40,314 nt of DNA from a bacterium (GCA_019912885.1 JAIOHV010000008.1:1-40314), one strand, 5' to 3'. Numbered from the stretch's first letter, positions 26,775-35,892 are shown. Notes: generated from the letters alone by a model not told the origin. A program made the numbers and translations.

Positions 26775-27571
26775 GCGCGCCCCGAGGGAAACGGCACGAT
26801 GAGCGGCGTGCCGTCCGGGTGCCGCTGCCACGTCACCTCGACGCGCCACACGCGGCGCACGAGATCCGCGTCGAGCACGTCCACCGGCGCGCCGTCGGCG
26901 GCCACGCGGCCCTGATCGAGCACGACGACGCGCGGGAAAAACAGCGCGGCGAGATTCAGGTCGTGCGTTACGACGACGACGGTGATGCGCCGTTCGCGGT
27001 TCAGCCGCGCGAGCAGCTCGTGGATCTGAATCTGGTAGTGAAGGTCGAGGCTCGCCGTCGGCTCGTCGAGGAGCAGCACGGACGGATCCTGCGCGAGCGC
27101 GGACGCAATGACGACGCGCTGGCGCTCGCCGCCGGAAAGCTCGGTGAGCGCGCGGCCGGCGAACGCGGCGGTTTCCGTCTCGCGCATGGCGCGCTCGCCG
27201 GCGGCGCGGTCCTCCTGGCTGTCAAACGGCAGGACGCCGTGATAAGGGCGGCGGCCGAGCAGCACGAAATCCGCCGCGGTGTATCCGAACATCACCGGCG
27301 TTTCCTGCGCGACGAACGCGACGTACCGCGCCACCTCGCGGCGCGTGTAACCGGCCAGCGGTTTTTCGAACAGGCGGACGTCGCCTGTGCGCGGCGAAAG
27401 ATGACCGCTCGCGCACTTGAGCAGCGTGCTTTTCCCCGAGCCGTTCGGCCCGACGATGCACACCATCTCGCCGTCGTTGACGGCGACATCGACGCCGTGA
27501 AGGACATCCTCGCCGCGATAGGCGAAGCGAACGCCGGCAAGCGAAAGGGCGCGCATGGGCTTGTCCGTCAT
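26771..27571 (-). CDS. FecE/BtuD-family ABC transporter ATP-binding protein
   Basis: A 266-residue ATPase partner of the downstream permease. Walker A GPNGSGKST is at residues 41-49, the signature is LSGGERQRVV, Walker B VLLLDEPTASLD, and the switch His lies in VVVTHDL. The Q-loop is VAQETPVMFGY. The ATG at 27571 is chosen because the upstream extension of the frame is encoded by microrepeats. It is coupled by GTGA to the permease gene. Confidence 0.94.
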   Translation of the reverse strand: MTDKPMRALSLAGVRFAYRGEDVLHGVDVAVNDGEMVCIVGPNGSGKSTLLKCASGHLSPRTGDVRLFEKPLAGYTRREVARYVAFVAQETPVMFGYTAADFVLLGRRPYHGVLPFDSQEDRAAGERAMRETETAAFAGRALTELSGGERQRVVIASALAQDPSVLLLDEPTASLDLHYQIQIHELLARLNRERRITVVVVTHDLNLAALFFPRVVVLDQGRVAADGAPVDVLDADLVRRVWRVEVTWQRHPDGTPLIVPFPSGRA

Positions 27572-27690
27572 GGCGATTGCGGATTTCGGACTTCGGATTC
27601 CGGACGGGATTCGCAACGGCCGCGATGAAAGCGCTCAACCCTCTTGTTCATGCGGTCCATCCTGTCCATGCCGTCCATGATGTCCATTAT
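27572..27690. repeat. Microrepeats upstream of the ABC transporter genes
   Basis: 27577-27605 has ATTGCGGATTTCGGACTTCG-type units, and 27655-27689 has four inverted ATGGAC units (GTCCATCCTGTCCATGCCGT). I saw no riboswitch-like structure in the gap between the kinase and the ATPase. Confidence 0.7.
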
Positions 27691-27720
27691 TCAGGGAATC
27701 CCTGCCTTCACCAGCGCTGA

Positions 27721-30639
27721 TCAGCTCCCCAAAACGCGCGTCACCTCACCGATGAGTTGCGGGATGTCGTAGGGCTTTTCCAGGAATCCCGCGACGCCGA
27801 GCGTGAAGAGACTTTGCGCCACGTTGTCCTCGGAGTATCCCGACGACAAAAGCACGCGCACATCCGGACGGATCGCCTTCATTTTCTGAAAGGCGAGCTC
27901 GCCGCCAAGCTTGGGCATGACCATGTCGAGCAGCACGAGGTCGAAGTCGCCTTTCTCGCTTTCGAAAATCTCGAGCGCGCGCAGCCCGTCCGCCGCGGAC
28001 ACGACATCGTACCCCTCGCGCGTCAGCACGGTTTCGCAAAACGTGCGCAGCATCTCCTCGTCCTCGGCGATGAGCACGCGCGTCGGGCGACCCTTCACCG
28101 GGGCCGCGCGCAAAGTCGCCTCGGCGGCCTTTCCGGGCGACGCCGCGCCGGCCGGCGCGTCGTCCTTTTCGCGCGCGGCGCGCCTTGATTTCGCGCGGTC
28201 CTTGCCCGACGCCGCCTCGCGCGACAGTTCGTCGAGATCCTGCTCGAGCGCGGAGATTTCCGTCTCACCGGGAGCCGGCCTTTTTCGCGCGGTCGTCTCG
28301 TCCGTTTCGCTTTCGGTCGCCGCGGCGACGGCCTCGATCCGCGGAAGATAGATGCGAAACTTCGCGCCGCGCCCGACATCGGAGGACACCGTGACGTAGC
28401 CGTCATGATGCGCGATGACGCCGTCCACGACGGCCAGGCCAAGCCCCGCGCCCGTCTCGCGCCCCTTGGTCGTGTAATACGGATCGAACAGGCGCTCCAT
28501 GTCCTCGGGCCGGATGCCCGCGCCGGTGTCCGCGACCTCGACGACCGCCCACTTGCCCGGCCGGATCGGCGTCGGCCCGTCGTTGACCGGGTGATCGAAC
28601 GCGCGCGTGCGAAGGGAAAGCGTGATGCGCCCCTCCTCCCCCACCGCGTCGCGCGCGTTGAGGATGAGGTTCATGATCGCGCCGGAGAGCTGCCCGCGAT
28701 CGCCGAGGACCAGCACCTCCTTGCCGGGCAGCGCGGCGATGACGTTGAGCCCCGGCGGCACCGAGTGCGCCACGATGTCGCGCAGCGACGACACCAGCCG
28801 GCCAAGCTCCACTGGACGAACCTGGTATTTGCCTCCGCGCGCGAAGGCCAGAAGCTGGCCGGTCAATTCCTTGGCGTTGCGCGTCGCGGCCAGGATGTTC
28901 CGCACGGCCTCGGACGCGCGCGGGCTCGCGGGAATCTCCTCGTTGAGTAGCGAAGCGTAGCCCATCACCGCGCCGAGGAGGTTGTTGAAATCGTGCGCGA
29001 TGCCGCCGGCGAGCGTGCCGATGGATTCCATCTTCTGCGAATGCACGAGCTGCGTTTCGAGCGCGACGCGGTCGGTCACGTCGCGCGCGGCGATCTGGAA
29101 GCGATCGGGCGAAAGGCGCACGCCGGTCACTTCGGCGGGGAAGGTTTCGCCGCCGAACCGGCGCATGACGATCTCGCGCCGCGTCAGGTTGCCCGTGGTT
29201 TTCAGCTCCGCGAACGCGGCGTCGAACGGCGCGCGCTCGTCGTCCTCGGGCGCGAGGCGCGACAGGCGCATGTCCACGAGTTTTTCGCGCTCGCGCTTGA
29301 ACATCGCCGCGGCCTCGGAGTTGACCTCGATCACGTCGCCGCTTTCGTTAAAGACGACGATGGCGTCGCGGCTCGCCTCGAACAGCGCGCGGTAGCGGGC
29401 CTCCGACTCGCGCAGCGCGCGGATCGCCTCGCCGCGGCTTGAGACGTCCTGAAAGATCATGACCGCGCCGACGATGCGGCCGTTTTCGTTGCGAAGCGGC
29501 CGGCCCTGCACGCGCATGTCCGCGGTCGCCCCGCCCGTCAGCAACAGGCCCTCGGTTTCCGTATCGAACGATTTGCCGTCGAGCAAATCGATCATCGATT
29601 GCGCCAGGCGGTTTTGCGTGACCATCTCGGAGGAAAAGAAATTGCGCCCGATGAGGCTCGAGGGCGTGATCTCGCTGATGCGGCAGATCGCCATGTACTC
29701 CGAGTTGACCTGCGTGATGCGCCCTTCGGTATCGATGGAGATGATGCCAAGCGGCGCCTCCTCCAGCACCATGCGCGTCGCCGCCTCCAGGCGCGACAGA
29801 TCGCGCCGCACCTGTGCGCGCTGAATCGCCGCGGAGGAAATATCCGCGAGGCCCTGCAACACCTTGAGATCCGTTTCGCTGAAGAATTTCGCCTCGCGCG
29901 CGAAAACCGAGAGCACGCCGACGGTGCGCGCCTCGTGCATGAGCGGAACGTGGATGTACGAGTCCATCTGCATGAGCGCCGCGGGATCGTCCGCGGGCAA
30001 AGTCAGCGGCCGCTCGGTCTCGAAAACCTCGCGCCCGCGCGCGAGAACGCCGCCGATAACGCCGTCGCCCTCGTGCATGGGGCGCGTCGCGACGATCTCC
30101 TTCACGTTCACGTGCCCGGCGACGCGCAAAAGGCCGGTGACCTGATCGCGCAGATAGACGGCCGCCGCGTCCGCGCGCGTCAGGATTTGCGCGCCCTTGG
30201 CGACGTTGACGACGATCGGGCCGAGATCGGAGATGAGGTTCAGGCTTTTCGCAAGTCCCATGAGACGCGACAGGATCGACGCGGGCAGGCGCGAGAGAAT
30301 GCCGGGAGCGGGCGCGCCGACGACGCCGGTGACCAGAATGGCCGAAAGCTTTTCGCCGGCGCCGCGCATCGGCGCGAAACGCAGCGTGCATTCGGTGGTC
30401 GCCCCGTCGGGCGCGGCGAATTCGGCGCGCGTCGGCTGCACCGCCTGCCCGGCCAGGACGGCCTTCATCACCGAATCCATCCGCTGCTGATCGCGCAGCG
30501 CGCACGCCTCGGGCAACGGTTTGCCGAAACGCGCGGCGAGCGCGTCGCGAACCGCGTCGGGCGCGCCCGGCGCAAGCGCGCCGATCCGCGCGGCGGGATC
30601 GAGCATCAGTGTGAATTCGCGTTCGTCGTCGGCGGGCAA
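27721..30639 (-). CDS. Hybrid sensor histidine kinase (PAS-GAF-PAS-PAS-HisKA-HATPase-REC)
   Basis: A roughly 970-residue cytoplasmic-type kinase with no clear membrane helices. From the N-terminus: a PAS-like domain, a GAF domain (ILTRADAAAVYLRDQVTGLL to LKVLQGLADISSAAIQ), two PAS domains (PLGIISIDTEGRITQVNSEY and YRALFEASRDAIVVFNESGD), a HisKA domain with the phosphoacceptor in GTLAGGIAHDFNNLLGAVMG, and an ATPase domain with N-box NLILNARDAVG, DTGAGI, DPYYTTK and GAGLGLAVV. A Lys/Ala-rich linker precedes a receiver domain with the phosphorylatable Asp in LVLLDMVMP. The start is uncertain: TTG at 30639 (GGAG five bases upstream) keeps the first PAS strand intact, and ATG at 30606 is the alternative. 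No output gene partner is adjacent. The frame further upstream is repeat DNA. Confidence 0.9.
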   Translation of the reverse strand: MPADDEREFTLMLDPAARIGALAPGAPDAVRDALAARFGKPLPEACALRDQQRMDSVMKAVLAGQAVQPTRAEFAAPDGATTECTLRFAPMRGAGEKLSAILVTGVVGAPAPGILSRLPASILSRLMGLAKSLNLISDLGPIVVNVAKGAQILTRADAAAVYLRDQVTGLLRVAGHVNVKEIVATRPMHEGDGVIGGVLARGREVFETERPLTLPADDPAALMQMDSYIHVPLMHEARTVGVLSVFAREAKFFSETDLKVLQGLADISSAAIQRAQVRRDLSRLEAATRMVLEEAPLGIISIDTEGRITQVNSEYMAICRISEITPSSLIGRNFFSSEMVTQNRLAQSMIDLLDGKSFDTETEGLLLTGGATADMRVQGRPLRNENGRIVGAVMIFQDVSSRGEAIRALRESEARYRALFEASRDAIVVFNESGDVIEVNSEAAAMFKREREKLVDMRLSRLAPEDDERAPFDAAFAELKTTGNLTRREIVMRRFGGETFPAEVTGVRLSPDRFQIAARDVTDRVALETQLVHSQKMESIGTLAGGIAHDFNNLLGAVMGYASLLNEEIPASPRASEAVRNILAATRNAKELTGQLLAFARGGKYQVRPVELGRLVSSLRDIVAHSVPPGLNVIAALPGKEVLVLGDRGQLSGAIMNLILNARDAVGEEGRITLSLRTRAFDHPVNDGPTPIRPGKWAVVEVADTGAGIRPEDMERLFDPYYTTKGRETGAGLGLAVVDGVIAHHDGYVTVSSDVGRGAKFRIYLPRIEAVAAATESETDETTARKRPAPGETEISALEQDLDELSREAASGKDRAKSRRAAREKDDAPAGAASPGKAAEATLRAAPVKGRPTRVLIAEDEEMLRTFCETVLTREGYDVVSAADGLRALEIFESEKGDFDLVLLDMVMPKLGGELAFQKMKAIRPDVRVLLSSGYSEDNVAQSLFTLGVAGFLEKPYDIPQLIGEVTRVLGS

Positions 30640-30699
30640 TCCGGCTCCGGGAAATCGGGTCCAATCCGGGACGATAGCAAGCCGCCTGTTGGGGTCAAC

Positions 30700-30846
30700 C
30701 AAACGGCGAATGGCGAATTGCGAACGCGGAACTGGGAATGAAATCGCGGCTCGACTTCGGACTATGGATATCGGAAGCGCAAATTCCGCCGAAGGCGGGA
30801 CCTTTTGTCCGTGTCCATCCCGTCCATCATGTCCATTTCGTCCATC
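30700..30846. repeat. Two microrepeat families in the gap upstream of the kinase
   Basis: 30705-30745 contains GCGAATGGCGAATTGCGAAC-type units; 30806-30846 contains inverted ATGGAC units (GTCCATCCCGTCCATCATGT). The other bases of the 30640-30893 gap show nothing I can name. Confidence 0.75.
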
Positions 30847-30893
30847 GCCCATTCGGAAACGGCGTCCGGCCCAAGCTGCCTTCCAGCCGTCAT

Positions 30894-30927
30894 AAAAAAA
30901 CGAACCGGAGGCACCATTGCCTCCGGT
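30894..30927 (-). terminator. Intrinsic terminator of the small secreted protein gene
   Basis: On the minus strand the perfect stem ACCGGAGGCA (30927-30918) / TGCCTCCGGT (30913-30904) is followed by CG and a run of seven T (30900-30894). It is 55 bases past the stop codon of the gene at 30982-31353. Confidence 0.92.
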
Positions 30928-30981
30928 CCTGGAGAGGGGGGCGTTTGCTGGAGACTTTCGCCTCCGGCTTGTTAGACTCGG

Positions 30982-31353
30982 TTAGCGGCCCTGGTAATCG
31001 ACGAGGATCGTGAACACCGTGTGCGCGATGTTCGAATAGCGCACGCAGTCCTCGTGACGGCCGTCAAGACGCGCATCCCACGCGGCTTCGTACATCTCGA
31101 ATCCGGCGCGGAACCACTGGGCCGACGTGCGCGTTTCGCCGCGGACCGTAATTGGCTCGCCGCCGGTGTAATGCGCGGGCGCCCAACTCTGGCCGTCGAA
31201 TCCGCCGTAGAACTGACGCATCGCAAGGCCCAGCGTATCGTCCACGCGATCGAGCGCGGCCGCCGCGGCGCCTTCAGTCATCCGGAAATTCGCCGCGAAA
31301 GCGGGAGCCGCCATCGCCGCGATCAGAATCGCTACCAGCATCGCCTTACGCAT
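30982..31353 (-). CDS. Small secreted protein, probable sigma54 regulon member
   Basis: A 123-residue protein with a clean type I signal peptide (MRKAMLVAILIAAMAAPAFA, cut before ANF). The mature 100 residues are helical-looking, with no Cys in the first part and motifs VDDTLGLAMRQFYGGFDGQS and WFRAGFEMYEAAWDARLDGR. I recognise no family. The ATG follows a near-perfect Shine-Dalgarno (AGGAGGTGG) at good spacing. An intrinsic terminator (30894-30927) and a sigma54-type promoter (31412-31427) make it a well-defined single-gene unit, likely highly expressed on demand. Confidence 0.82.
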   Translation of the reverse strand: MRKAMLVAILIAAMAAPAFAANFRMTEGAAAAALDRVDDTLGLAMRQFYGGFDGQSWAPAHYTGGEPITVRGETRTSAQWFRAGFEMYEAAWDARLDGRHEDCVRYSNIAHTVFTILVDYQGR

Positions 31354-31411
31354 CGGACCACCTCCTGATTTTTTTCTTTCCGTGCGCCTCAATGCGCACG
31401 AGCGGGAGAGA

Positions 31412-31427
31412 TGCACCCCGCGTGCCA
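31412..31427 (-). promoter_or_regulatory. Sigma54 (-24/-12) promoter
   Basis: The minus strand reads TGGCACGCGGGGTGCA, against the consensus TGGCACG-N4-TTGCW: one mismatch, with exactly ten bases between the invariant GG and GC. Transcription would start near 31400, about 47 bases upstream of the ATG at 31353. Two sigma54 activators are encoded in the window (4535-6238 and 18449-19825); which one, if either, acts here is unknown. Confidence 0.72.
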
Positions 31428-31879
31428 AGCGCGAGAAATAAGAGAAGCATTGAGATAATTCGCCGTGATTACGGCATGTTATGAGCTGCCATGCGCGCAA
31501 TACCGACGCTATTGAGCCCGTTGGCACGCGTTACTTCGCCTCCACTTTCGTAAGCCACGCGGAAAATGCGTAATGGTTGGACCGATGGGACGTCATGGGC
31601 GTGATGGACACGAAGGACCATCGACGAACGCCCGCGCCACGGCGATTTCATTCTGCATTCCGCGCTCCGCATGGCCCCTTCGCCCCCCCCGTGCCCTCCG
31701 TGTCTTCCCCGTGGCCTCTGTGTACCGCCGGATGCGATGGGCGCGCTTGTCTCTCGCGAAATGCCATGATAGTTCTGACGCGCTGCGTCGAAACGCACCG
31801 GGGGCCCTGTGTCCCCGCGCCGCCGGCCGGCGGAACGCCGCGCGATTTGCCCCAATAGTATTTCCTTCAGGAGGCGTCG
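31428..31879. other. Intergenic region between divergent genes, repeat-bearing
   Basis: No gene is supported. Any activator binding sites for the sigma54 promoter should lie at about 31450-31570, where the DNA is less GC-rich. 31574-31622 has weak ATGGAC units, 31646-31672 an ATTCnGCATTCCGC-type unit, and 31685-31725 a CCGTGCCCTCCGTGTCTTCC repeat also found at 37228-37275. The strong ribosome binding site of fadI (CAGGAGGCG) ends the region. Confidence 0.6.
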
Positions 31880-33250
31880 ATGCCGACAGCCAAGTCTTCC
31901 ACGCCCAAAAAATCGACCGCTAAGGCGGGCTCGCCGAAAAAGGCGCCGATTCCCAAATCCCGCCCCGAACCGAACGGGCGGCGGATCGCGATCGTCGACG
32001 GCGTCCGCACGCCGTTTCTACGCGCGGGCACGGACTTCAATGACCTCATGGCGTACGAGCTTGGCCGCTACGCCGTCTCCGGGCTTTTACACCGAACCGC
32101 GCTCGATCCGACCCTCATCGACCAGGTGATCTTTGGCAACGTCATCGCGGAGCCGCACACGGCGAACGTGGCGCGCGAGGTCATGCTCGCGGCGGACATC
32201 CCGGTGAAAACGCCGGCCTACACGGTGAACGAAGCGTGCGTTTCCGCGCATCAGGCGATCTGCGCCGCGTCCGATCAGATCGCGCGCGGCTATGCCGATG
32301 TCGTCATCGCGGGCGGCACCGAGACGCTCTCCGACGTTCCGATCCGCTTCTCGAAGGTCATGCGCCAGAAGTTTCTGCGCGCGAACAAGGCCCGCCAGGC
32401 GACCGACTATCTGAAGATCTTCAAGGACGTGCGCCCGAAGGATCTCATCCCCGAGCCGCCGGCGATAGCGGACTTCTTCACCGAGCAGTCGATGGGCGCG
32501 GCCTGCGAACGCACCAGCCGCCGACTTGGCATCACGCGCGAGGAAGAGGACGCCTTCGCGGTGCGTTCGCACCAGCTCGCCGCCAAAGCCGCGGCCGACG
32601 GCCATTTGCAGGAAGAGATGGTGATGGTCGCGCCGCCGCCATCGTTCAAGCCGATCACCGCGGACAATGGCGTGCGCGGCGACTCGACGATGGAAAAACT
32701 CGCCAAGCTTCCGCCCGCGTTCGACCGCCAGTACGGCACCGTCACGGCCGCCAACGCGAGCTTTCTGACCGACGGCGCGTCCGCGGTGCTGCTGATGAGC
32801 GAGGAAGCGGCCCGGCGCCTTGGCTACAAGCCGCGTGGCTACATTCGCTCCTACGCGTTTTCCGGCACGGATCCGCTTGACGAAATGCTGCTCGGCCAGA
32901 CCTACGCGACGCCGATCGCGCTTGCGCGCGCGGGCATCGAATTCAAGGATATCGGCGTGATTGAAATCCACGAGGCGTTCGCCGGCCAGATGATCGCGAC
33001 GATCAAATTGATGGGCAGCAAGGAGTTCGGGCAAAAGCTCGGCCTGCCCGGCAAGATCGGCGACGTGGACATGGACGTCCTGAACAACTGGGGCGGCAGC
33101 CTTTCGATCGGCCATCCGTTCGGCGCGACCGGCGGACGCATGATCACGACGTGCGTCAATCGCCTCATCAAGGAAGACAAGAAATTCGGGCTCGTCTCGG
33201 CGTGCGCCCTGTCGGGCCTCGGCAACGCGACGATCATCGAGCGCGCGTGA
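31880..33250 (+). CDS. fadI: Acetyl-CoA C-acyltransferase (3-ketoacyl-CoA thiolase), FadI type
   Basis: A 456-residue thiolase that releases acetyl-CoA from 3-ketoacyl-CoA in beta-oxidation. RRIAIVDGVRTPFLRAGTDF begins the conserved core after a Lys/Ser/Pro-rich N-terminal tail of about 32 residues, which is unusual. The nucleophile Cys120 lies in VNEACVSAHQAI. The other active-site residues are in IHEAFAGQ, IGHPFGATGGR and CALSGLGNA (the last normally CxGGGxG-like). The region GTVTAANASFLTDGASAVLL is typical of the FadI/trifunctional-beta branch. Start ATG follows AGGAGG. It is the first gene of a two-gene unit with fadJ, 201 bp apart. Confidence 0.92.
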   Translation: MPTAKSSTPKKSTAKAGSPKKAPIPKSRPEPNGRRIAIVDGVRTPFLRAGTDFNDLMAYELGRYAVSGLLHRTALDPTLIDQVIFGNVIAEPHTANVAREVMLAADIPVKTPAYTVNEACVSAHQAICAASDQIARGYADVVIAGGTETLSDVPIRFSKVMRQKFLRANKARQATDYLKIFKDVRPKDLIPEPPAIADFFTEQSMGAACERTSRRLGITREEEDAFAVRSHQLAAKAAADGHLQEEMVMVAPPPSFKPITADNGVRGDSTMEKLAKLPPAFDRQYGTVTAANASFLTDGASAVLLMSEEAARRLGYKPRGYIRSYAFSGTDPLDEMLLGQTYATPIALARAGIEFKDIGVIEIHEAFAGQMIATIKLMGSKEFGQKLGLPGKIGDVDMDVLNNWGGSLSIGHPFGATGGRMITTCVNRLIKEDKKFGLVSACALSGLGNATIIERA

Positions 33251-33433
33251 GCGGAGGATTGAGGATTGAGGATCGAGGATTGAGGATTGAGTCCATCGCA
33301 TCGCGAAAGATCTCGGTTCTGCAATGACCTTTCAGTCTTTCGGTCTTCCAGCCTTTTCCATCGATACGAACCGCGACCGTCAGGGAGCGGGTCTTTTCCA
33401 TCGATACGAACCGCGACCGTCAGGGAGCGGGTC
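33251..33433. repeat. Repeats in the fadI-fadJ gap
   Basis: 33253-33292 has five GAGGATTGA units, 33326-33353 has CTTTCAGTCTTTCGGTCTTC units, and 33354-33393 and 33394-33433 are two perfect 40-bp tandem copies ending in GACCGTCAGGGAGCGGGTC. That last motif also occurs at 6019-6036 and, inverted, at 7890-7910. Confidence 0.92.
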
Positions 33434-33451
33434 TGACAAAGGGGTGACGCG

Positions 33452-35653
33452 ATGGCGACGGCGGAACGCGAAACGAAAAATTCGGCGCAACCGATGCGCC
33501 TGGAGAAACGCGGCGACGTGGCGCTCGTCTGGTTCGATGACCCGGCGGACAAGGTCAACAAGCTTTCGCCCGCGCTGTTTGACGTGTACGGCAAGATCAT
33601 GGACGAGCTCGAAAAGGACGGCTCGGTCAAGGCGGTCGTATGGATCAGCGCGAAAGAGGGCAACTTCATCGCCGGCGCGGATGTGAATGTCTTCCGCACG
33701 ATCACGTCGGCTGAGCAGGGCGCCGAGTTTGTCGCGAAGGGCAAGGAAGCGTTCGATCGCATCACGAATTCGAAGAAAGTGCAGATCGCGGCGATCGGCG
33801 GCGCGTGCCTGGGCGGCGGCCTTGAGTTCGCGCTCGCCTGCCACTATCGCATCGCGACCAGCTCCCCGAAAACGGTTTTCGGCACGCCGGAGGTGAAGCT
33901 CGGCCTTCTTCCCGCGGGAGACGGAACGCAAAAGCTTCCGCGCGTCGTGGGCCTCGCCGCCGCGCTCGACATGATGCTGACCGGCAAAAACATCTACGCA
34001 CGCAAGGCCCGGTCGATGGGCCTCGTGAACGAGGTCGTCATCCCCTTCGGCCTGGATCGCACCGCCGAAATCGCCGCGCGCCGCCTCATCAAGAACGGAT
34101 ACCCCGATCCGAAATCGCCGACGTTGCCCGATCGCCTGATGAAGGAACTCGGCCCGCTGCGCCACATCGTGCTGAACAAGGCCAGGGAGTCGGTGCTCGC
34201 CAAGACCAAAGGCAACTACCCCGCGCCGCTCGCGATCATCGAGTGCGTCGGCGACGGACTCGACAAGGGCGTCACCGCGGGGCGCGCCACGGAATCGCGC
34301 AAGTTCGGCGAGCTGTTGGTCACCCCCGAGTCGCGCCGCCTCGTCGGGCTTTTCTTCGCCATGCAGGACAACAAAAAGCACCCGCTCGCCAGGGGCGCGA
34401 AGCCAACCGAACATGTCGGCATGCTCGGCGCGGGCCTGATGGGCGCGGGTATCGCCCTTGTCAGCTCGCAAAACGCGGATACGCCCGTGACGCTCAAGGA
34501 CATCGACGCCAAGGGCCTGGCCGGCGGCGAGAAATACGTCTTTGACCGCGTGGACAAACGCTTCCGCAAAAAGGCAATCACGCGGCTTGAGCGCGACCGC
34601 ATCCTCGCGCGCGTGCACGGATCGTTGATGTATGAAGACTTCGCGCGCGCCGACCTCGTCATCGAGGCGGTGTTCGAGGATCTCGATCTCAAAAAGAAGG
34701 TCATCAAGGAAGTCGAGGCGGTGACGGGGCCGGAGTGCGTTTTCGCCTCCAACACTTCCGCGCTGCCGATCGGCGAAATCGCGAAGGCGAGCAAGCGCCC
34801 GGAGACGGTGATCGGCATGCACTACTTCTCGCCCGTCGAGAAGATGCCGCTTCTCGAGGTGATCCGCGCCGAAAAAAGCGCGGACTGGGCGATCGCGAAG
34901 GCGGTGGCGTTCGGCATCCGGCAGGGCAAGACGGTCATCGTCGTCAAGGACGGGCCGGGCTTCTACACGACGCGCATCCTCGGGCCGTACATGAACGAGA
35001 CGTGCGTGCTGCTCGAGGAAGGCGCGCGCATCCGCGACATCGACCGCGCGCTGACCGCGTGGGGCTATCCCGTCGGGCCGGTTGTTCTGTTCGACGAGGT
35101 CGGCATCGACGTGGCCGCGCACATCAGCGAGTTTCTGGGCGGCAAGCTTGCGGCCGAGCGGCCCTCGACGCGTACCTCGCACGCCATCCATGAGATCGCC
35201 AAGGCGGGATACTACGGACGCAAGAACCGCAAGGGCTTCTACACGTACGCCGCGCGGAAAAAGGGGCCGTTCGCGTCGCTGCCGTTCATCGGCGGATCGG
35301 GCGGCAAGGAGCCGAACGAGGAGATCTACCGCTTCTTCGGCGGCGCGAAGATCCGCAAGGACATCCCCGCGGACCAGATCGCCGAGCGCATCGCGCTTGC
35401 GATGGTGAACGAAGCCGCGCGCTGCCTGGACGAGGGCATCATCGCAAGCCCGACCGATGGCGATCTCGGCGCGATCCTCGGCCTTGGCTTCCCGCCGTTT
35501 ACGGGCGGGCCGTTCCGCTACATCGACGCCGAAGGCGCGGACAAGATCGCCGATCGCTTGAAGCGCCTGGAGGAAAAGCACGGCGGCACGTTCGCCCCGG
35601 CGGACGGCATCCTCGCGAACGCGAAAAAAAGCGGGACGTATTACAAGGACTGA
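33452..35653 (+). CDS. fadJ: Fatty acid oxidation alpha subunit (enoyl-CoA hydratase / 3-hydroxyacyl-CoA dehydrogenase), FadJ type
   Basis: A 733-residue bifunctional enzyme for the middle steps of beta-oxidation, partner of FadI. The N-terminal crotonase domain has FIAGADVNVF (oxyanion loop), GGACLGGGLEFALACHYRI and the catalytic-Glu segment EVKLGLLPAGDGTQKLPRVV. The latter has AGDGTQ where PGxGGTQ is usual. The dehydrogenase domain begins VGMLGAGLMGAGIALV (NAD binding, near residue 330) and has the catalytic His region MHYFSPVEKMPLLEVI and DGPGFYTTRILGPYMNE. The length matches FadJ/FadB. It starts at ATG 33452 with AAGGGGTGA upstream. Confidence 0.95.
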   Translation: MATAERETKNSAQPMRLEKRGDVALVWFDDPADKVNKLSPALFDVYGKIMDELEKDGSVKAVVWISAKEGNFIAGADVNVFRTITSAEQGAEFVAKGKEAFDRITNSKKVQIAAIGGACLGGGLEFALACHYRIATSSPKTVFGTPEVKLGLLPAGDGTQKLPRVVGLAAALDMMLTGKNIYARKARSMGLVNEVVIPFGLDRTAEIAARRLIKNGYPDPKSPTLPDRLMKELGPLRHIVLNKARESVLAKTKGNYPAPLAIIECVGDGLDKGVTAGRATESRKFGELLVTPESRRLVGLFFAMQDNKKHPLARGAKPTEHVGMLGAGLMGAGIALVSSQNADTPVTLKDIDAKGLAGGEKYVFDRVDKRFRKKAITRLERDRILARVHGSLMYEDFARADLVIEAVFEDLDLKKKVIKEVEAVTGPECVFASNTSALPIGEIAKASKRPETVIGMHYFSPVEKMPLLEVIRAEKSADWAIAKAVAFGIRQGKTVIVVKDGPGFYTTRILGPYMNETCVLLEEGARIRDIDRALTAWGYPVGPVVLFDEVGIDVAAHISEFLGGKLAAERPSTRTSHAIHEIAKAGYYGRKNRKGFYTYAARKKGPFASLPFIGGSGGKEPNEEIYRFFGGAKIRKDIPADQIAERIALAMVNEAARCLDEGIIASPTDGDLGAILGLGFPPFTGGPFRYIDAEGADKIADRLKRLEEKHGGTFAPADGILANAKKSGTYYKD

Positions 35654-35658
35654 CGTCC

Positions 35659-35803
35659 AATGGGGAATGGGGAATGCGGAATTGCGAATGGAATCGCAGG
35701 CACGCCATTCACCGCGGGAGACACAGAGGGCGCGGAGAATCGAAGCTTCGTGCCCCTTCACCTTTGCGTCCTTGCGTTTCGTTTGCGTCTTTGCGGTGAC
35801 CTG
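35659..35803. repeat. Repeats between fadJ and the small membrane protein gene
   Basis: 35659-35692 repeats AATGGGGAATGGGGAATGCGG-type units. 35710-35801 has CGCGGGAGACACAGAGGGCG and CCTTTGCGTCCTTGCGTTTC elements that can pair partly, akin to the inverted repeat at 6963-7030. Confidence 0.75.
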
Positions 35804-35892
35804 CGATTCCATTCGTCACTCGTCACTTTTCGCTCGACACTTTCTCGTCGCCTCGCTATCGTCCTTGGGACCGCAACAACTCTCCAAGGGGC

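Noticed and set aside
27572-27720. Cobalamin riboswitch ahead of the BtuCD-like genes
   Set aside because: The gap is only about 150 bp, consists of microrepeats and shows no B12-box-like sequence.
33380-35812. 810-codon minus-strand ORF opposite fadJ
   Set aside because: fadJ on the plus strand has complete crotonase and dehydrogenase motifs; the opposite frame is Arg/Asp/His-rich shadow.
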